This document shows, piece after piece, positions 9,080 to 18,355 of a stretch of DNA of 64,000 nucleotides (position 1 is the stretch's first letter; each line of letters starts with the position of its first letter). Below the pieces are notes generated by a model. It was not told the origin of the DNA, did not search any database, and worked only from the letters and a program-made list of their open reading frames with translations. Source of the stretch: Pseudovibrio axinellae (GTDB taxonomy: Bacteria; Pseudomonadota; Alphaproteobacteria; Rhizobiales; Stappiaceae). The position numbers were made by a program, and so were the translations under genes. The DNA is taken from assembly GCF_900110875.1 (NCBI RefSeq), contig NZ_FOFM01000002.1, positions 372,001 to 436,000 on the forward strand, read 5' to 3'.

Positions 9080-10198
9080 ATGAAGCTACTGCTTGGAAAC
9101 GCTGAGTTCTTTGACGGCATGTCTGCAGCTGTACGCAACTGTCAGATCTGGTTTGACTATGATGAGATGGTCCTGACAGATCAGGCGGGCGATCAGGAAT
9201 ATGTGCGCTGGCCTGCTGCGAAACTGCACTGTGATTGGAGCTCTCCAACGGTTATGCTTGTAGAGCAAAACTCGGCCCGAACTACCGCTTACATCAAGAT
9301 CACTGAGGATGAACTCGCTAAAACCGTTGAGCGGAAAATCCGCTTGGTGGCAGGCCTTCCAAAGCGGGAAAACACCAAGAAGATCGTGTTTGGCAGCCTG
9401 GCATCCATCGCTCTGATTGCTGTTGCGCTGATTTACTTCCTCCCTGCATTCTCCAAATACGCCGTCCACAACGTTCCGAAGTCCTGGGAGGAAAAGCTTG
9501 GCAAGAATGTAGAAGAGACGCTGATCCCCGCGTTCAGCGAAGAGAAGATCTGCAACGCCGCCTCAGGACAAGCCGCGCTTGAGCAAATGGCAAAGCGCCT
9601 CACAAAGGGTATGGAGTTGCCGTTTGATCCGGTGATGACAATGGTTGAAAGCAAGATACCCAACGCTCTTGCCCTTCCCGGAGGTCGGATCACTATCCTT
9701 TCAAAGACGCTTGAAGTGGTTGATAGTCCGGATGAACTTGCAGCAGTGCTGGCGCACGAGCTTGGTCACGTCAAACACCGCCATTCCATGCAGCGGCTCA
9801 TAAATGTAGCTGGAACCGGTATTGTCTTTTCCATGTTTATCGGAGACTTCACGGGCGGCAGCATCATCGCCAGTGTGGGTGAAGCTATGCTCGATAGCTC
9901 TTATTCCAAAGATATGGAGCGTGAGGCAGACTTATTTGCGGTTCAGATGCTGAAAAAAGCTGGTGTTGATCCCACTGGATTGGCCAGTTTCCTGCAGAAA
10001 GTCTCGCAAGGGCATGAGCACAACAGCGCGCTGAAAGAAGCTCTGAGTTTTCTCTCCAGCCACCCATCGACGCAAGAGCGCGTTGATACTCTAAATCAAA
10101 TTTCACACCCGCAGAGCGCCAATACGCCGACCCTGAGCGACCCGCAGTGGGAAAACCTGAAAAACATCTGCTCGAAGACTTCCGACCTGAGCGCTTAA
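9080..10198 (+). CDS. M48-family zinc metallopeptidase, membrane-anchored
   Basis: The 372 residues carry a short N-terminal domain, one membrane helix (KIVFGSLASIALIAVALIYFLPAF, about residues 98-121) and then an M48 peptidase domain. The catalytic HExxH is seen in AAVLAHELGHVKHRH. The third ligand region follows in KDMEREADLFAVQMLKKAG, where the E of ExxxD binds zinc. HPSTQERVDTL near the C-terminus is typical of BepA/HtpX-like enzymes. The start lies two bases after the DUF898 stop, so the two are cotranscribed. The catalytic domain probably faces the periplasm and cleaves or monitors envelope proteins, by analogy with the family. Confidence 0.9.
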   Translation: MKLLLGNAEFFDGMSAAVRNCQIWFDYDEMVLTDQAGDQEYVRWPAAKLHCDWSSPTVMLVEQNSARTTAYIKITEDELAKTVERKIRLVAGLPKRENTKKIVFGSLASIALIAVALIYFLPAFSKYAVHNVPKSWEEKLGKNVEETLIPAFSEEKICNAASGQAALEQMAKRLTKGMELPFDPVMTMVESKIPNALALPGGRITILSKTLEVVDSPDELAAVLAHELGHVKHRHSMQRLINVAGTGIVFSMFIGDFTGGSIIASVGEAMLDSSYSKDMEREADLFAVQMLKKAGVDPTGLASFLQKVSQGHEHNSALKEALSFLSSHPSTQERVDTLNQISHPQSANTPTLSDPQWENLKNICSKTSDLSA

Positions 10199-10313
10199 GA
10201 GTCTGAGGTTGGGAGGAACCCTCGCCAATCCTAAGGAGAATTGCCTCCTGTCCTGTTTTTGCTTGCCGCTTGAATGACGGTTGGTGAGCTTCAAGTTACG
10301 AGAGGGATACAGA

Positions 10314-11186
10314 TTGCCTCAATCCATTAAGAATATTCTCCAAGTTCACCGCCCGACATCAGTGACCAGCCCATTGGTCTTCGACTCTCCTCATTCTGGT
10401 GAATTTTATCCTGATGACTTCAAGGCGTGCGTACCAGCATCACTTTATAAACGTGCGGAGGACCGCTATGTCCATGAACTCTTTGAGAAGGCACCAGAAA
10501 CGGGCGGTGTTTTTCTGGAGGCATTGTTCGCGCGGATATATATAGATCTGAACCGAAGCTCGGATAACATCAGTCCGCAGAGGATCAAGGGCTGGAGGAG
10601 AGAGACAAAACCAGATTCCCGCAGTGATCTTGGTAAAGGCTTAATCTGGACAGAAGCGTCACCAACAGGTGAGGCTCTATATGACCGAGAGCTGAGCGTA
10701 GGTGAGATTGAAAACCGGATTGATAGCTACTACACGCCATATTACGACGCACTCACACGGCTGATGGAGCAGGCTCAAACAAAGTTTGGTGTCGCTTACC
10801 ATCTCGATTGCCACAGCATGCAGCAATTTTCGACCGTTATGTATGAAGACGGGGCAGGGCAAAGGCGTCCTGATATCACCCTGAGCGATCGCGATGGTAC
10901 GACGTGTGACCCTGAATATATCCAAGCAGCTCGAGATATTCTTAACAGTCTTGGATACGATGTGAAGATCAATGACCCATACAAAGGGGCCGAACTGATT
11001 ATTCACACAGGACGCCCATCCCAAAACTGGCACGCAGTTCAAATCGAGGTCAATAGAGGCCTATATTTGAATGAAGAGACACTTGAAAAACTCCCGAACT
11101 TTGAAAACCTTCAACGTGACTTAGGTGCCTTCGTGATGCAGCTATCAGCCTATACAAAACAGAAAATCCACCAGCCTCAGTCATAG
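10314..11186 (+). CDS. N-formylglutamate amidohydrolase-like protein
   Basis: Members hydrolyse N-formylglutamate to glutamate and formate at the end of one histidine-degradation route, though many homologues have undefined substrates. The family zinc-site patterns are visible: LVFDSPHSGEFYPDDF, ARIYIDLNRSSDNI, and YHLDCHSMQ. ELIIHTGRPSQNWHAVQIEVNRGLYL lies near the C-terminus. I choose a TTG start at 10314 because AGAGGGA (10301-10307) sits six bases upstream. Initiation at TTG 10281 or GTG 10284 would add 10-11 residues without a clear RBS. No hut genes are nearby, so the substrate is unproven. Confidence 0.85.
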   Translation: MPQSIKNILQVHRPTSVTSPLVFDSPHSGEFYPDDFKACVPASLYKRAEDRYVHELFEKAPETGGVFLEALFARIYIDLNRSSDNISPQRIKGWRRETKPDSRSDLGKGLIWTEASPTGEALYDRELSVGEIENRIDSYYTPYYDALTRLMEQAQTKFGVAYHLDCHSMQQFSTVMYEDGAGQRRPDITLSDRDGTTCDPEYIQAARDILNSLGYDVKINDPYKGAELIIHTGRPSQNWHAVQIEVNRGLYLNEETLEKLPNFENLQRDLGAFVMQLSAYTKQKIHQPQS

Positions 11187-11195
11187 AAAGAAAAG

Positions 11196-11223
11196 GGGCT
11201 CCAACCTGTTTGATGTGGAGCCC
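11196..11223. terminator. Terminator between convergent genes
   Basis: GGGCTCCA (11196-11203) pairs with TGGAGCCC (11216-11223). On the minus strand the stem is followed by CTTTTCTTTC, so it best serves the ketosynthase gene, and it may act in both directions. Confidence 0.7.
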
Positions 11224-11241
11224 GCTCTAAAACGCCTGAAC

Positions 11242-12516
11242 CTATGGCGCGTCTATCGCTTTGACAACCAAAGAGGCGTTCACTCCACCAAAGCCGAAGG
11301 CATTACACAGGGCGTGGTCGATTTTGGCTGTCCGTCCCAAGTCCGGAATAAAGTCCAGATCTTCGTTTCCAGCATCAGCGGACTTGAAGTTAAGCGTTGC
11401 CGGTAATTTTCCGGTTCGCACTGCAAGTGTGGAGAAAATCGCTGCAACACTACCAGCTGCACCCAAAAGGTGGCCCGTCGCTGACTTGGTGGAGGAAATA
11501 GGCGTACTGGCTAAGGACTCGCCAAAAATGCTGCGCAGGGCGGCTATTTCTCCAGAATCGCCCACGGGCGTGGAAGTTGCATGGCCGTTGATATAGCCAA
11601 TTTGGTCTGCCTTACACCCGGCGTGAGATAACGCCCGCCCGATCGCCAGCGCATGCCCGCTACCATCTTCCGGTCCAGCGGTCAGGTGGTAGGCATCGGC
11701 GCTCGCGCCATAGCCCGCAAGGATGACAAGCGGTGTGGCTCCACGTTTTTTCGCGTGGGAGAGCTTCTCAATGACCATCAACCCTGCACCCTCTGAAAGC
11801 ACAAAGCCTGAGCGCGTGCTGTCGTAGGGCCGTGAAGCTGTTTCCGGATTGTCATTTTCCGTAGAGAGAGCGCGGGCAGCATTAAAACCACCAATCGCCA
11901 GCCGGTCCACACACGCTTCTGTTCCGCCAACAAGGGCAACATCAGCTTCACCATTGGCGATAATGCGCATGCCGTCGCCAACACCCTGAAGGCCCGCTGC
12001 ACAAGCTGTAACCGGTGAGCCAATCGGCCCACGGAAACCATAGCGAATGGAAATATTGCCTGCAGCAAGGTTGCCGAGAAACTGCGGGACGACAAAAGGA
12101 GAGAGCCTGCGTGGGCCTTTGCTGTCGAGGGTGCGAACCGCTTGCGTAATGGCTGGAAAGCCGCCGATGCCGGTGGCAATAATTGTTGCTGTCCGGTCCT
12201 TTTGCGTCTGTGTTGCAGGAGACCAGTTTGCCTGTGTCAAAGCTTCCTCAGCCGCGGCCAGCGCATAGAGCGTGAACAAGTCGATCTTTTTGCGATCCTT
12301 CACACTCACAACACTATTTGGATCAAGGCCAAATTCATTTTCTGTGTGGTCAGGAATAAGACCGGCGATACGGGTTGGCAAATCATCCGTTTCAAAACGG
12401 TCATTGGCTCGTATGCCGGATCGACCACTTAATAACGCTTCCCATACAGGATCTACCCCACACCCGAGAGGAGTTACGAGTCCCATACCGGTGACAACAA
12501 TTGGATCCTCAGACAT
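11242..12516 (-). CDS. Beta-ketoacyl-ACP synthase II-like enzyme (FabF/KAS family)
   Basis: Condensing enzyme that elongates acyl-ACP with malonyl-ACP. The 424 residues show the Cys-His-His triad: C172 in VTACAAGLQ, H312 in INGHATSTPVGD and H349 in SATGHLLGAAG, with the KAS Lys in SSTKSATGH. The GFGGVNASLV C-terminus is normal for FabF. It stands alone with no acpP, fabG or lpx genes beside it. It is therefore more likely a second, specialised KAS (for example for an unusual fatty acid, or like FabF-XL or NodE) than the housekeeping fabF that follows acpP. The specific product is not deducible. Confidence 0.88.
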   Translation of the reverse strand: MSEDPIVVTGMGLVTPLGCGVDPVWEALLSGRSGIRANDRFETDDLPTRIAGLIPDHTENEFGLDPNSVVSVKDRKKIDLFTLYALAAAEEALTQANWSPATQTQKDRTATIIATGIGGFPAITQAVRTLDSKGPRRLSPFVVPQFLGNLAAGNISIRYGFRGPIGSPVTACAAGLQGVGDGMRIIANGEADVALVGGTEACVDRLAIGGFNAARALSTENDNPETASRPYDSTRSGFVLSEGAGLMVIEKLSHAKKRGATPLVILAGYGASADAYHLTAGPEDGSGHALAIGRALSHAGCKADQIGYINGHATSTPVGDSGEIAALRSIFGESLASTPISSTKSATGHLLGAAGSVAAIFSTLAVRTGKLPATLNFKSADAGNEDLDFIPDLGRTAKIDHALCNAFGFGGVNASLVVKAIDAP

Positions 12517-13193
12517 CTTATCTCCTTATAGTGTATGCGCCATAATTACCTTCAAGAAAGTCATAAACACATGAAGGAGCGCAATCACATGTGATTTTGG
12601 AAGACCTCATAAAGTAGTTCTCATCTATACCTGTGATGCAAACATACCTATGAATTTCTATTGTGTAGTTTTACTCTAAAATCAGCATCCATTTTATGGA
12701 ATAGGCCGCGAAAATGGCCAGCTTATCTGCAGAATCTCTACGGAAGTCGGTTCCGATCATTCCCTAAAGTATATGTAGCAAAAAGCCTGTTTCAAGTATG
12801 ACACCCTAAACAGGGCGCAGATTTGTCTTCGTCGAAGGGGGTAAACAGCAAACTCTTCATGGCGTGGCTTCAGGCGAAACTTGCGGTTAGATATTCAGGG
12901 TGGGGTCACATTTGAAGCGCGACAGCGATACAAATCAGTTAGTTGGATTTTTGTTCTAACCAGTTATTATAAGAAGGACTAGCTGCTTGAGGCGTATCTG
13001 CCAAGGTGAGCTGAGGCGCAGCTTTCTCGCCGCTATTTTTACTAAGCTGATAGTCTCTTCACACCTAAGCAGCCTATGCCGCCCACACATGGTAACCACC
13101 CTTAGCTTCATTTCACCCACCGCTGATTGCGCCCAACACTCCACAACACTGCTTGCAAACAGAATTTACATTAAGACGTTGAGTTTAATGAGG
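12517..13193. other. Intergenic region between FabF-like gene and island A
   Basis: I see no coding frame with a family match or a good RBS here. The first 200 bases should hold the promoter of the minus-strand ketosynthase, but no clear -35/-10 pair stands out. Stop-free frames near 12956-13144 (minus) and 12987-13391 (plus) have no recognisable content, and the latter simply runs through the tRNA remnant. Confidence 0.5.
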
Positions 13194-13243
13194 AAATATG
13201 GTGCACCCGGCAGGATTCGAACCTGCGGCCTCTGCCTTCGGAG
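13194..13243 (-). repeat. tRNA-Arg 3'-part remnant, outermost attachment-site copy
   Basis: These 50 bases match the T-arm, variable loop and part of the anticodon arm of the intact tRNA-Arg at 36784-36860, through TCTGCCTTCGGAG, and then diverge. They are identical over all 50 bases to 25162-25211. They differ from the intact gene at four positions, all in the T-stem. The acceptor 5' strand and D-arm are absent, so it is not a functional tRNA. Confidence 0.9.
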
Positions 13244-13358
13244 GACGGTTACCGATGTGAAAGTTGGCGATTTCTCTATAGGTTTCACAGCTTTGAATAT
13301 GTTCTTACTCTCCAGCCACCAGCGGAGGGAACTTGGGCCTCATGCCAGAAGTAAGCTG

Positions 13359-14528
13359 CTAATCTGGGTTTCGTTGCTCAATATCTTGTGAGATTTGCTT
13401 TAGGATCGATTTGATTTCAAGATCTGATCTAAAGGGAGAAGCTCTTCTTTTCTGATCAGGAGACCAATTCTCCAACATCCTGTTTAATTTAGGTAATAGA
13501 TCATCATGGTTGGCATAGTGCTCACCTCTCCCGAGGCTCTCTACAAATTCCACATTGGGAACTTCTTGCGGCAACGTTGTTTTATTGAGTTCTAATAGGA
13601 CATCATTACCCTTGGCGATCGCTTCTAATGCAGCTCCAGGACCAGGCTTTCCTATCATAATTGAGCTGAGCTCCATGATGCGGTCCACATGTTTGATAAA
13701 ACCAAAAGTCAACTTTGGATATGATAATTCCATCTTATCGATCTTTCTTTGGATATGGCTAGAATGTCCGCAAAGAAAGAGTACCTGTATAGGTCTTGAT
13801 GCGTTTTCAAGACACTTCGCAATATTGTACATCTTCGGAGAGCCATACCCTCCAAAAAAAACAACGATGGTCGCTTTGTCCGAATGCAATTTGAGTTTAG
13901 CGGCTAATCTTTTGGAGTGAATTGGGTGCTGGTGAAAGAAAGGTGTTCTCAAGACGGGGCCACTTAATAAAAACGGCTTCTTGATATCTCTTTTCTGCGA
14001 TATTTTGTAGGCAGAGCGACCAAAGGTACAAAAATAATCCGCTTTATGAGGGATCCATGTATCGGCGTATATTTCTTTTAGATCACTCATGACGACTAAG
14101 AACGGGATGCCTAAAGCAGAGGTTTGCTGTCCCAAAATATCGTTGAAAATTGGGATAACGCTGATCACTAAATCAGGCTTTTCATGGGATAGATAATCAA
14201 GAAAAATAGCATTAATGCGTGTAGTGTTCTTATCTAGAATGTATACTGAGAGTGGCCCTAAAATACGGTGTAATGGACCGAGAAACTTTAGGTTGGATAG
14301 CGTGGTATTATAAATTCGTTCTCCCATTATGCCGGTGATTGAAATGACAATATCAGAAAGCGAAAACTTTCTTCGTTTTAGGTGGGGTGATGATGGTGAA
14401 AATATCTCCTTGTATGGGTTAACAAGAGAGATACCTTGCCGCATATGTTCGGGAGCACATTGTACTAAGCCTTTTGCAGTAGCCCGATGACCACTTCCAG
14501 CATCTGCGACAAATAATAGGGTTTTCAT
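13359..14528 (-). CDS. MGDG-synthase/processive-glucosyltransferase-like glycosyltransferase
   Basis: The 389 residues have a GT-B fold of the MGDG synthase/MurG-like (GT28) type. The N-terminus LLFVADAGSGHRATAKGL is the MGDG-synthase-like acceptor domain, with GSGHR as the hallmark. FFGGYGSPKM and GKPGPGAALEAIAKG form the nucleotide-sugar-binding half. It probably glycosylates diacylglycerol or another lipid at the inner membrane. Known relatives make glycolipids when phosphate is scarce, but no pho-type gene is nearby. It is the first gene inside island A and lies beside AT-rich DNA, consistent with acquisition. Sugar and acceptor are unknown. Confidence 0.75.
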   Translation of the reverse strand: MKTLLFVADAGSGHRATAKGLVQCAPEHMRQGISLVNPYKEIFSPSSPHLKRRKFSLSDIVISITGIMGERIYNTTLSNLKFLGPLHRILGPLSVYILDKNTTRINAIFLDYLSHEKPDLVISVIPIFNDILGQQTSALGIPFLVVMSDLKEIYADTWIPHKADYFCTFGRSAYKISQKRDIKKPFLLSGPVLRTPFFHQHPIHSKRLAAKLKLHSDKATIVVFFGGYGSPKMYNIAKCLENASRPIQVLFLCGHSSHIQRKIDKMELSYPKLTFGFIKHVDRIMELSSIMIGKPGPGAALEAIAKGNDVLLELNKTTLPQEVPNVEFVESLGRGEHYANHDDLLPKLNRMLENWSPDQKRRASPFRSDLEIKSILKQISQDIEQRNPD

Positions 14529-15093
14529 CGACGGTCTCTCTTATTGGAGGTTGTCGCAATCCACAGCATGAATTGCCCTCCTTTTCAAGGAGAATTATTT
14601 TTGTTATTTAAGTAAAACAAATATATATGTAAGGTAATAAAGTTTACCTTGTTATTCTGTGTAATTAAAAATTACATATTGTAAATTATTTCATATTTTA
14701 TGCTTATTATGCAGAGTGCAACTTGCTTTTGTGATGTGGATACTCTTATGAGATGAAAATATATGCAGTAAAGCGCATTAAATATTTTCAAATTACACAA
14801 TATTTTGAGAGTAAATGATCGTTGGAGGGAGCGTACTTACAATTCCGGTATATAGAAAAAGTGCCAGTGTGCGGTCAAAGCTAGATGTTCTAGCGCGTTG
14901 GGGATGTATTGATTTGAACAGTGTGTAACCTGCTTGCCTAAGGCGCTCTTTGATAGAACTGCATACCAGTCTTGTTCAAAGACAAAGTTTGAGGCATCGA
15001 GATACTCAACATAGCACACCAGGCGCCCCTAAAACCCAGCGACCATTATTGGCTCTTTGGTATTCCTAGGCTTTATTGCAAAGAATTTGCGCC
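14529..15093. other. AT-rich intergenic region, no recognisable gene
   Basis: Bases 14575-14830 are strikingly AT-rich, with long runs of A/T and no open frame, and probably hold the glycosyltransferase promoter. A 60-codon frame on the minus strand (14837-15019) has no recognisable content and no good RBS, so I do not call it. Confidence 0.5.
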
Positions 15094-16314
15094 CTAATTT
15101 GGTCTGATCAGTCCAAACCAATAAAATGCAGCAGTGCCTAAGAGGATATGGCTTACAATAACCATGAGAAGTGAGCGTTTCCGTTGAAAAATCCAACCCC
15201 AATATAAGCTGATTGGAAACGTCAACAGAACTGCCCAGACATTAAACATAATGTGAGATACTGAGAAGCATATTGCGATAATTAGGTTCGAAAGAGGCAT
15301 GGAGTAAGGTTGGCGCGCGCCCAGAACAGTTTCCAGTGAAACCTGCAGGCAGCTACGGAATAGAAATTGCTGAATCGGAGCTAGAAAGAAGATGTAGCCT
15401 AGAAACCCAAGGTTGATGAGCCATAGGGTTTCATATTTAAAATGGGTCTCATCTGAAAGGGCAAAGATCGAGAAAGCAGCTTCAGAGGGATAAAGTAACA
15501 TTCGCACACCCACCATTGCGACAAAGGGTGGCAGGCTTATAAGTAGTGCCCAGACAAGCTGCGTTGATATGTTGAAAAAATACAACCCTCTCATAAGCTT
15601 AGGAAGTCGCATTTGTCGTGTATATACGTACAAAATCGGGGCTGTGATCATAGCAAAGGCAAATGGTGTGATCTGAGTTACGTTGCTATATTCATGAATG
15701 TCTAAGATATAGCGGGTTGAGAATGTGGAGATCACATTCAGAAATGAGAGCGCAACAACAGTGACCATCATAATCATACCGAAAGCGCGCAAACGTTGCT
15801 CACTCAGTAGAAACTCTTCCAAAAGAAAGTGTCTTTGGAACACGGTAAGTGGCTTTTCAAGTGAACCTATTTGCTCAGATATAAGTCGGTTGCCCTGATC
15901 CGATACAGGGAATTTTCCATTTCTGTCCCATTCAATGTATGCGATGATGACATCGTCTTCTGCAACGAGCCTTCTGGTTGAGCATTGAAACTTTTGAGCA
16001 GCCATAATGTAGGAAACGCCACCAATCAGCCCCCCTTTATGCACTTTGCGTCTGACCTCACCTTCCTTACCCTGTTCTCCCGAGTGTAAGCCTACGGTGC
16101 CAGAAATGACCAGAATGAGTGTGTCAGCAGGAAAGCCAAACTCAACAATGCATTGACCTTTTGGTACACGATAGAAGCGCAAATGAACCTCAAGCTCTTC
16201 TAACGCGTTTCGTAATGGCATTGCTTGATCTCTAATGAGCCGGTTTGCATCCTCTCTGATCCTGGTGAGTTCCTCACCCTCCGTGATTTCAATGCAATTG
16301 AAATATTTCCTCAT
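15094..16314 (-). CDS. Cyclic-nucleotide-binding domain fused to CPBP-type membrane domain
   Basis: The 406 residues fall into two parts. Residues about 30-150 resemble a CAP/cNMP-binding beta-roll (RVPKGQCIVEFGFPADTLILVISGTVGL, then GGLIGGVSYI). Residues about 175-402 hold six to eight membrane helices ending in a CPBP (Abi/Rce1-like) domain. CPBP motif 1, normally EExxxR, reads QQFLFR (Q315, Q316, R320). Motif 2 His is kept in CFSVSHIMF (H354), and a later VSHILLG gives H389. Loss of both glutamates suggests a catalytically dead or altered protease, possibly a cyclic-nucleotide-sensing membrane scaffold. Function is unknown. Confidence 0.65.
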   Translation of the reverse strand: MRKYFNCIEITEGEELTRIREDANRLIRDQAMPLRNALEELEVHLRFYRVPKGQCIVEFGFPADTLILVISGTVGLHSGEQGKEGEVRRKVHKGGLIGGVSYIMAAQKFQCSTRRLVAEDDVIIAYIEWDRNGKFPVSDQGNRLISEQIGSLEKPLTVFQRHFLLEEFLLSEQRLRAFGMIMMVTVVALSFLNVISTFSTRYILDIHEYSNVTQITPFAFAMITAPILYVYTRQMRLPKLMRGLYFFNISTQLVWALLISLPPFVAMVGVRMLLYPSEAAFSIFALSDETHFKYETLWLINLGFLGYIFFLAPIQQFLFRSCLQVSLETVLGARQPYSMPLSNLIIAICFSVSHIMFNVWAVLLTFPISLYWGWIFQRKRSLLMVIVSHILLGTAAFYWFGLIRPN

Positions 16315-16672
16315 AATGGATCTGGCTCCGGGTCATCAGTGAGACAGCAATTTCGGCCCATTTTGGGCCAGCGTGACTTCCACCCTTTGGGACCTGTGAA
16401 AGACTAGAGGCCAGTTTTGATTAATTTACTAATATAGCTGCTTAACTTTTCTGATGAAGTCACCTGCCAGGTCCATATTATAAGCAAATGCACGGTTAGC
16501 CTTTGATCTATCGGATTGAAGAAGTGTCCTGTTTGCGCAGGTGACCGTCGTTTATAAGTGGCTCCGCTCCTACTGCGCACCCGTGCTTCTTAGAAATACG
16601 AAAAAATTAACTTAAGAAGTGTTGGAATTGTCCAGTTTGACTTTCTAGACAATACAAGCACACCAATAAAAA

Positions 16673-16690
16673 TGAGACATATTTGTCTTG
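16673..16690. promoter_or_regulatory. TetR-type operator box 1 (imperfect)
   Basis: TGAGAC-N6-GTCTTG, sharing the half-sites of the perfect box 2 located 29 bases downstream. It lies upstream of the six-TM gene at 16761. Confidence 0.6.
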
Positions 16691-16701
16691 ATTTTTCACT
16701 A

Positions 16702-16719
16702 TGAGACGAATATGTCTCA
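16702..16719. promoter_or_regulatory. TetR-type operator box 2 (perfect dyad)
   Basis: TGAGAC-N6-GTCTCA is a perfect 6-bp dyad, 42 bases before the start codon of the six-TM gene. The same dyad occurs in the tetR-RND intergenic region, which makes the TetR protein at 17731-18309 the likely binder. Confidence 0.75.
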
Positions 16720-16760
16720 TTATTAACGGAATTAACTTAGTCTGCTTTGGGTGTTGAGTA

Positions 16761-17648
16761 ATGCTTGGTGAACATGTTCTTTGGTCAATTTTTAGGCGTT
16801 TCAAAATGCCCTTAGTATTCATATTCACGCTGCTCAGCATCGAGAATGTGGTTATGGTGTTGACCCCTTTTCTACTGGGATTGGCAATTGACGGGCTGTT
16901 ATCCGGTAATTTTACGCCTGTTTTCTGGCTCGGTAGTTTGCTTGTTAGCGGTATTGTTGTCGGAACGGGTCGCAGGTTCTTCGACACACGATGTTACGGC
17001 AGCATTTATGCCAAGCTTGCCTCTGAAAATGCGGTCAATGGTTGGAATAAGGGACAGTCGGTCTCCTCATTGTCTGCTCGATCAGAGCAAATCCACGAAA
17101 TGGTGAGCTTTGTCGAAGTAGAGCTGACGCAAAGTTATAATGCTGTGATCAAGATTGCCGGGGCGCTGCTGATGCTTTCCATCGTGGACTTGTACCTTTT
17201 AGTCGGTTGTTTGATTTCTGCCGGGATAATCGGGCTTATCTACATCATCAGCCACAAGCGCATCTTCCGACTTAATCGTGGGCTGAATGATCAGCACGAA
17301 AAACAGGTTCTGACGTTGGAAAAGAGAAATGCACTCAAGATGCAATGTCATTTCAAGTGTATGACGCGCTGGTCCATTCGCCTCTCGGACCTTGAGGCGC
17401 GCAATTTTGCACTGATTGACCTGGTTGCAATTGCCCTTGTGCTTGGCTCGCTCTGGGTTGCCGCATCTGGTGGGCAGGCAACACCTGGTTCGATCTTCGC
17501 CATCCTCGCCTATGTTCTTGAATTTGTCGAAGGAAGCTACTTGCTGCCATTGGCCTTCCAACAGTTTGTCAGACTGAACGAGATCACCTCACGCCTTACC
17601 ATTTCGCCCTCTCGTTCAGAGGAGACACTTGATGAGCTTCCTTCTTGA
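16761..17648 (+). CDS. ABC-type six-transmembrane domain protein without ATPase
   Basis: The 295 residues comprise an ABC-exporter-like transmembrane domain (six hydrophobic segments, beginning FKMPLVFIFTLLSIENVVMVLTPFLLGLAIDGLL). There is no Walker A, signature or Walker B motif, and the reading frame ends soon after the last helix. Stand-alone six-TM ABC proteins of this length are annotated in other proteobacteria, so this may be a complete family member and not a truncation. Two TGAGAC-N6-GTCTCA-type boxes upstream place it under the adjacent TetR regulator together with the RND pump. Its role, and whether it borrows an ATPase, are unknown. Confidence 0.7.
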   Translation: MLGEHVLWSIFRRFKMPLVFIFTLLSIENVVMVLTPFLLGLAIDGLLSGNFTPVFWLGSLLVSGIVVGTGRRFFDTRCYGSIYAKLASENAVNGWNKGQSVSSLSARSEQIHEMVSFVEVELTQSYNAVIKIAGALLMLSIVDLYLLVGCLISAGIIGLIYIISHKRIFRLNRGLNDQHEKQVLTLEKRNALKMQCHFKCMTRWSIRLSDLEARNFALIDLVAIALVLGSLWVAASGGQATPGSIFAILAYVLEFVEGSYLLPLAFQQFVRLNEITSRLTISPSRSEETLDELPS

Positions 17649-17730
17649 AAAATCCTTTGGCTCGCTGCTTTGGAGAAAAAGTGATGAAGCCTTGATATTA
17701 CTGTCGATAGTGAGAACTAGCTTATCTGCC

Positions 17731-18309
17731 CTAAGCTCTTGCAGGCTTTACCCCAACACCTTCAAAAAAAGTAGTGGCCAGGAGAGCCGTCATTTCATCA
17801 GTGGTCACTTCACCTTCGGTAACCAGCTCCCATGCAGAGAAGATGAGCGCGTCATAACAATCAGCAATCCAGCGAGTTGGCAGATCTTTGCGGATATCGC
17901 CGTCTTCTTTTGCTTGCTCGACTGCCTCAATAGCTGCCCCATCCAGCCACTCGGCGCGGTAGTCTTTACTCAAAACCTTGTCCGCCTCTACCCAAAACGT
18001 AGCCATGAACCGGATCCGGTCTGCTAGGGGTAGCAGCAGCTCAAGCCCGCGGATCATCGCCCGCTTCCCCCGTAGGTTCTCTTTGTCCATCGGGGCCAAG
18101 GCCTTGATGATATCCTCAAGACTCACCTTCAAAATCTCTTCAATCAACACCTCACGAGAGGCAAAATGACGATAAAGCGTAGCACGACCAATACCCGCAA
18201 TCTCTGCAATTTCCGTGAGGGTTGCAGAAGGATTTTGCGGCAGTTCGGTGATACCGGTTTCGATCAGGGCCCTGCGAGATTTAACGACTCTTTTGTCACG
18301 CAGTAACAT
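17731..18309 (-). CDS. TetR-family repressor of the adjacent efflux genes
   Basis: About 192 residues. The N-terminal helix-turn-helix (ATLTEIAEIAGIGRATLYRHFASREVLIEEIL) is typical TetR, followed by an all-alpha ligand domain. I choose ATG at 18309 because AGGAG lies five bases upstream. A GTG at 18315 is less well placed. It diverges from an RND adaptor/permease pair and points toward the six-TM gene, and dyads of one sequence lie in front of both. It therefore probably represses itself, the RND operon and the six-TM gene, and is released by a toxic ligand. The ligand is unknown. Confidence 0.85.
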   Translation of the reverse strand: MLLRDKRVVKSRRALIETGITELPQNPSATLTEIAEIAGIGRATLYRHFASREVLIEEILKVSLEDIIKALAPMDKENLRGKRAMIRGLELLLPLADRIRFMATFWVEADKVLSKDYRAEWLDGAAIEAVEQAKEDGDIRKDLPTRWIADCYDALIFSAWELVTEGEVTTDEMTALLATTFFEGVGVKPARA

Positions 18310-18324
18310 ATCCACTCCTCTTTA

Positions 18325-18342
18325 TGAGACGTACTTGTCTCT
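18325..18342. promoter_or_regulatory. TetR-type operator box 3
   Basis: TGAGAC-N6-GTCTCT lies 16 bases upstream of the tetR start. It matches box 2 in 11 of 12 half-site positions. Confidence 0.7.
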
Positions 18343-18355
18343 TTACTTAGTGATG

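Larger units (their letters stand above)
16315..16760. other. Intergenic region with promoter sites for the six-TM gene
   Basis: No gene is seen. The right part (16670-16720) holds two TetR-type operator boxes, described separately. The left part should contain the promoter of the minus-strand cNMP/CPBP gene. A short frame with LFAQVTVVYKWL lies near 16540 but has no match I can support. Confidence 0.5.

Noticed and set aside
13197-13260. Protein-like string HPAGFEPAASA or RIRTCGLC at tRNA copies
   Set aside because: These strings are the well-known translation artefact of tRNA 3' halves. Frames ending or starting there are not genes.
14837-15019. 60-codon minus-strand frame
   Set aside because: No supporting RBS or similarity I can name. 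I looked for a transposase remnant and saw none.
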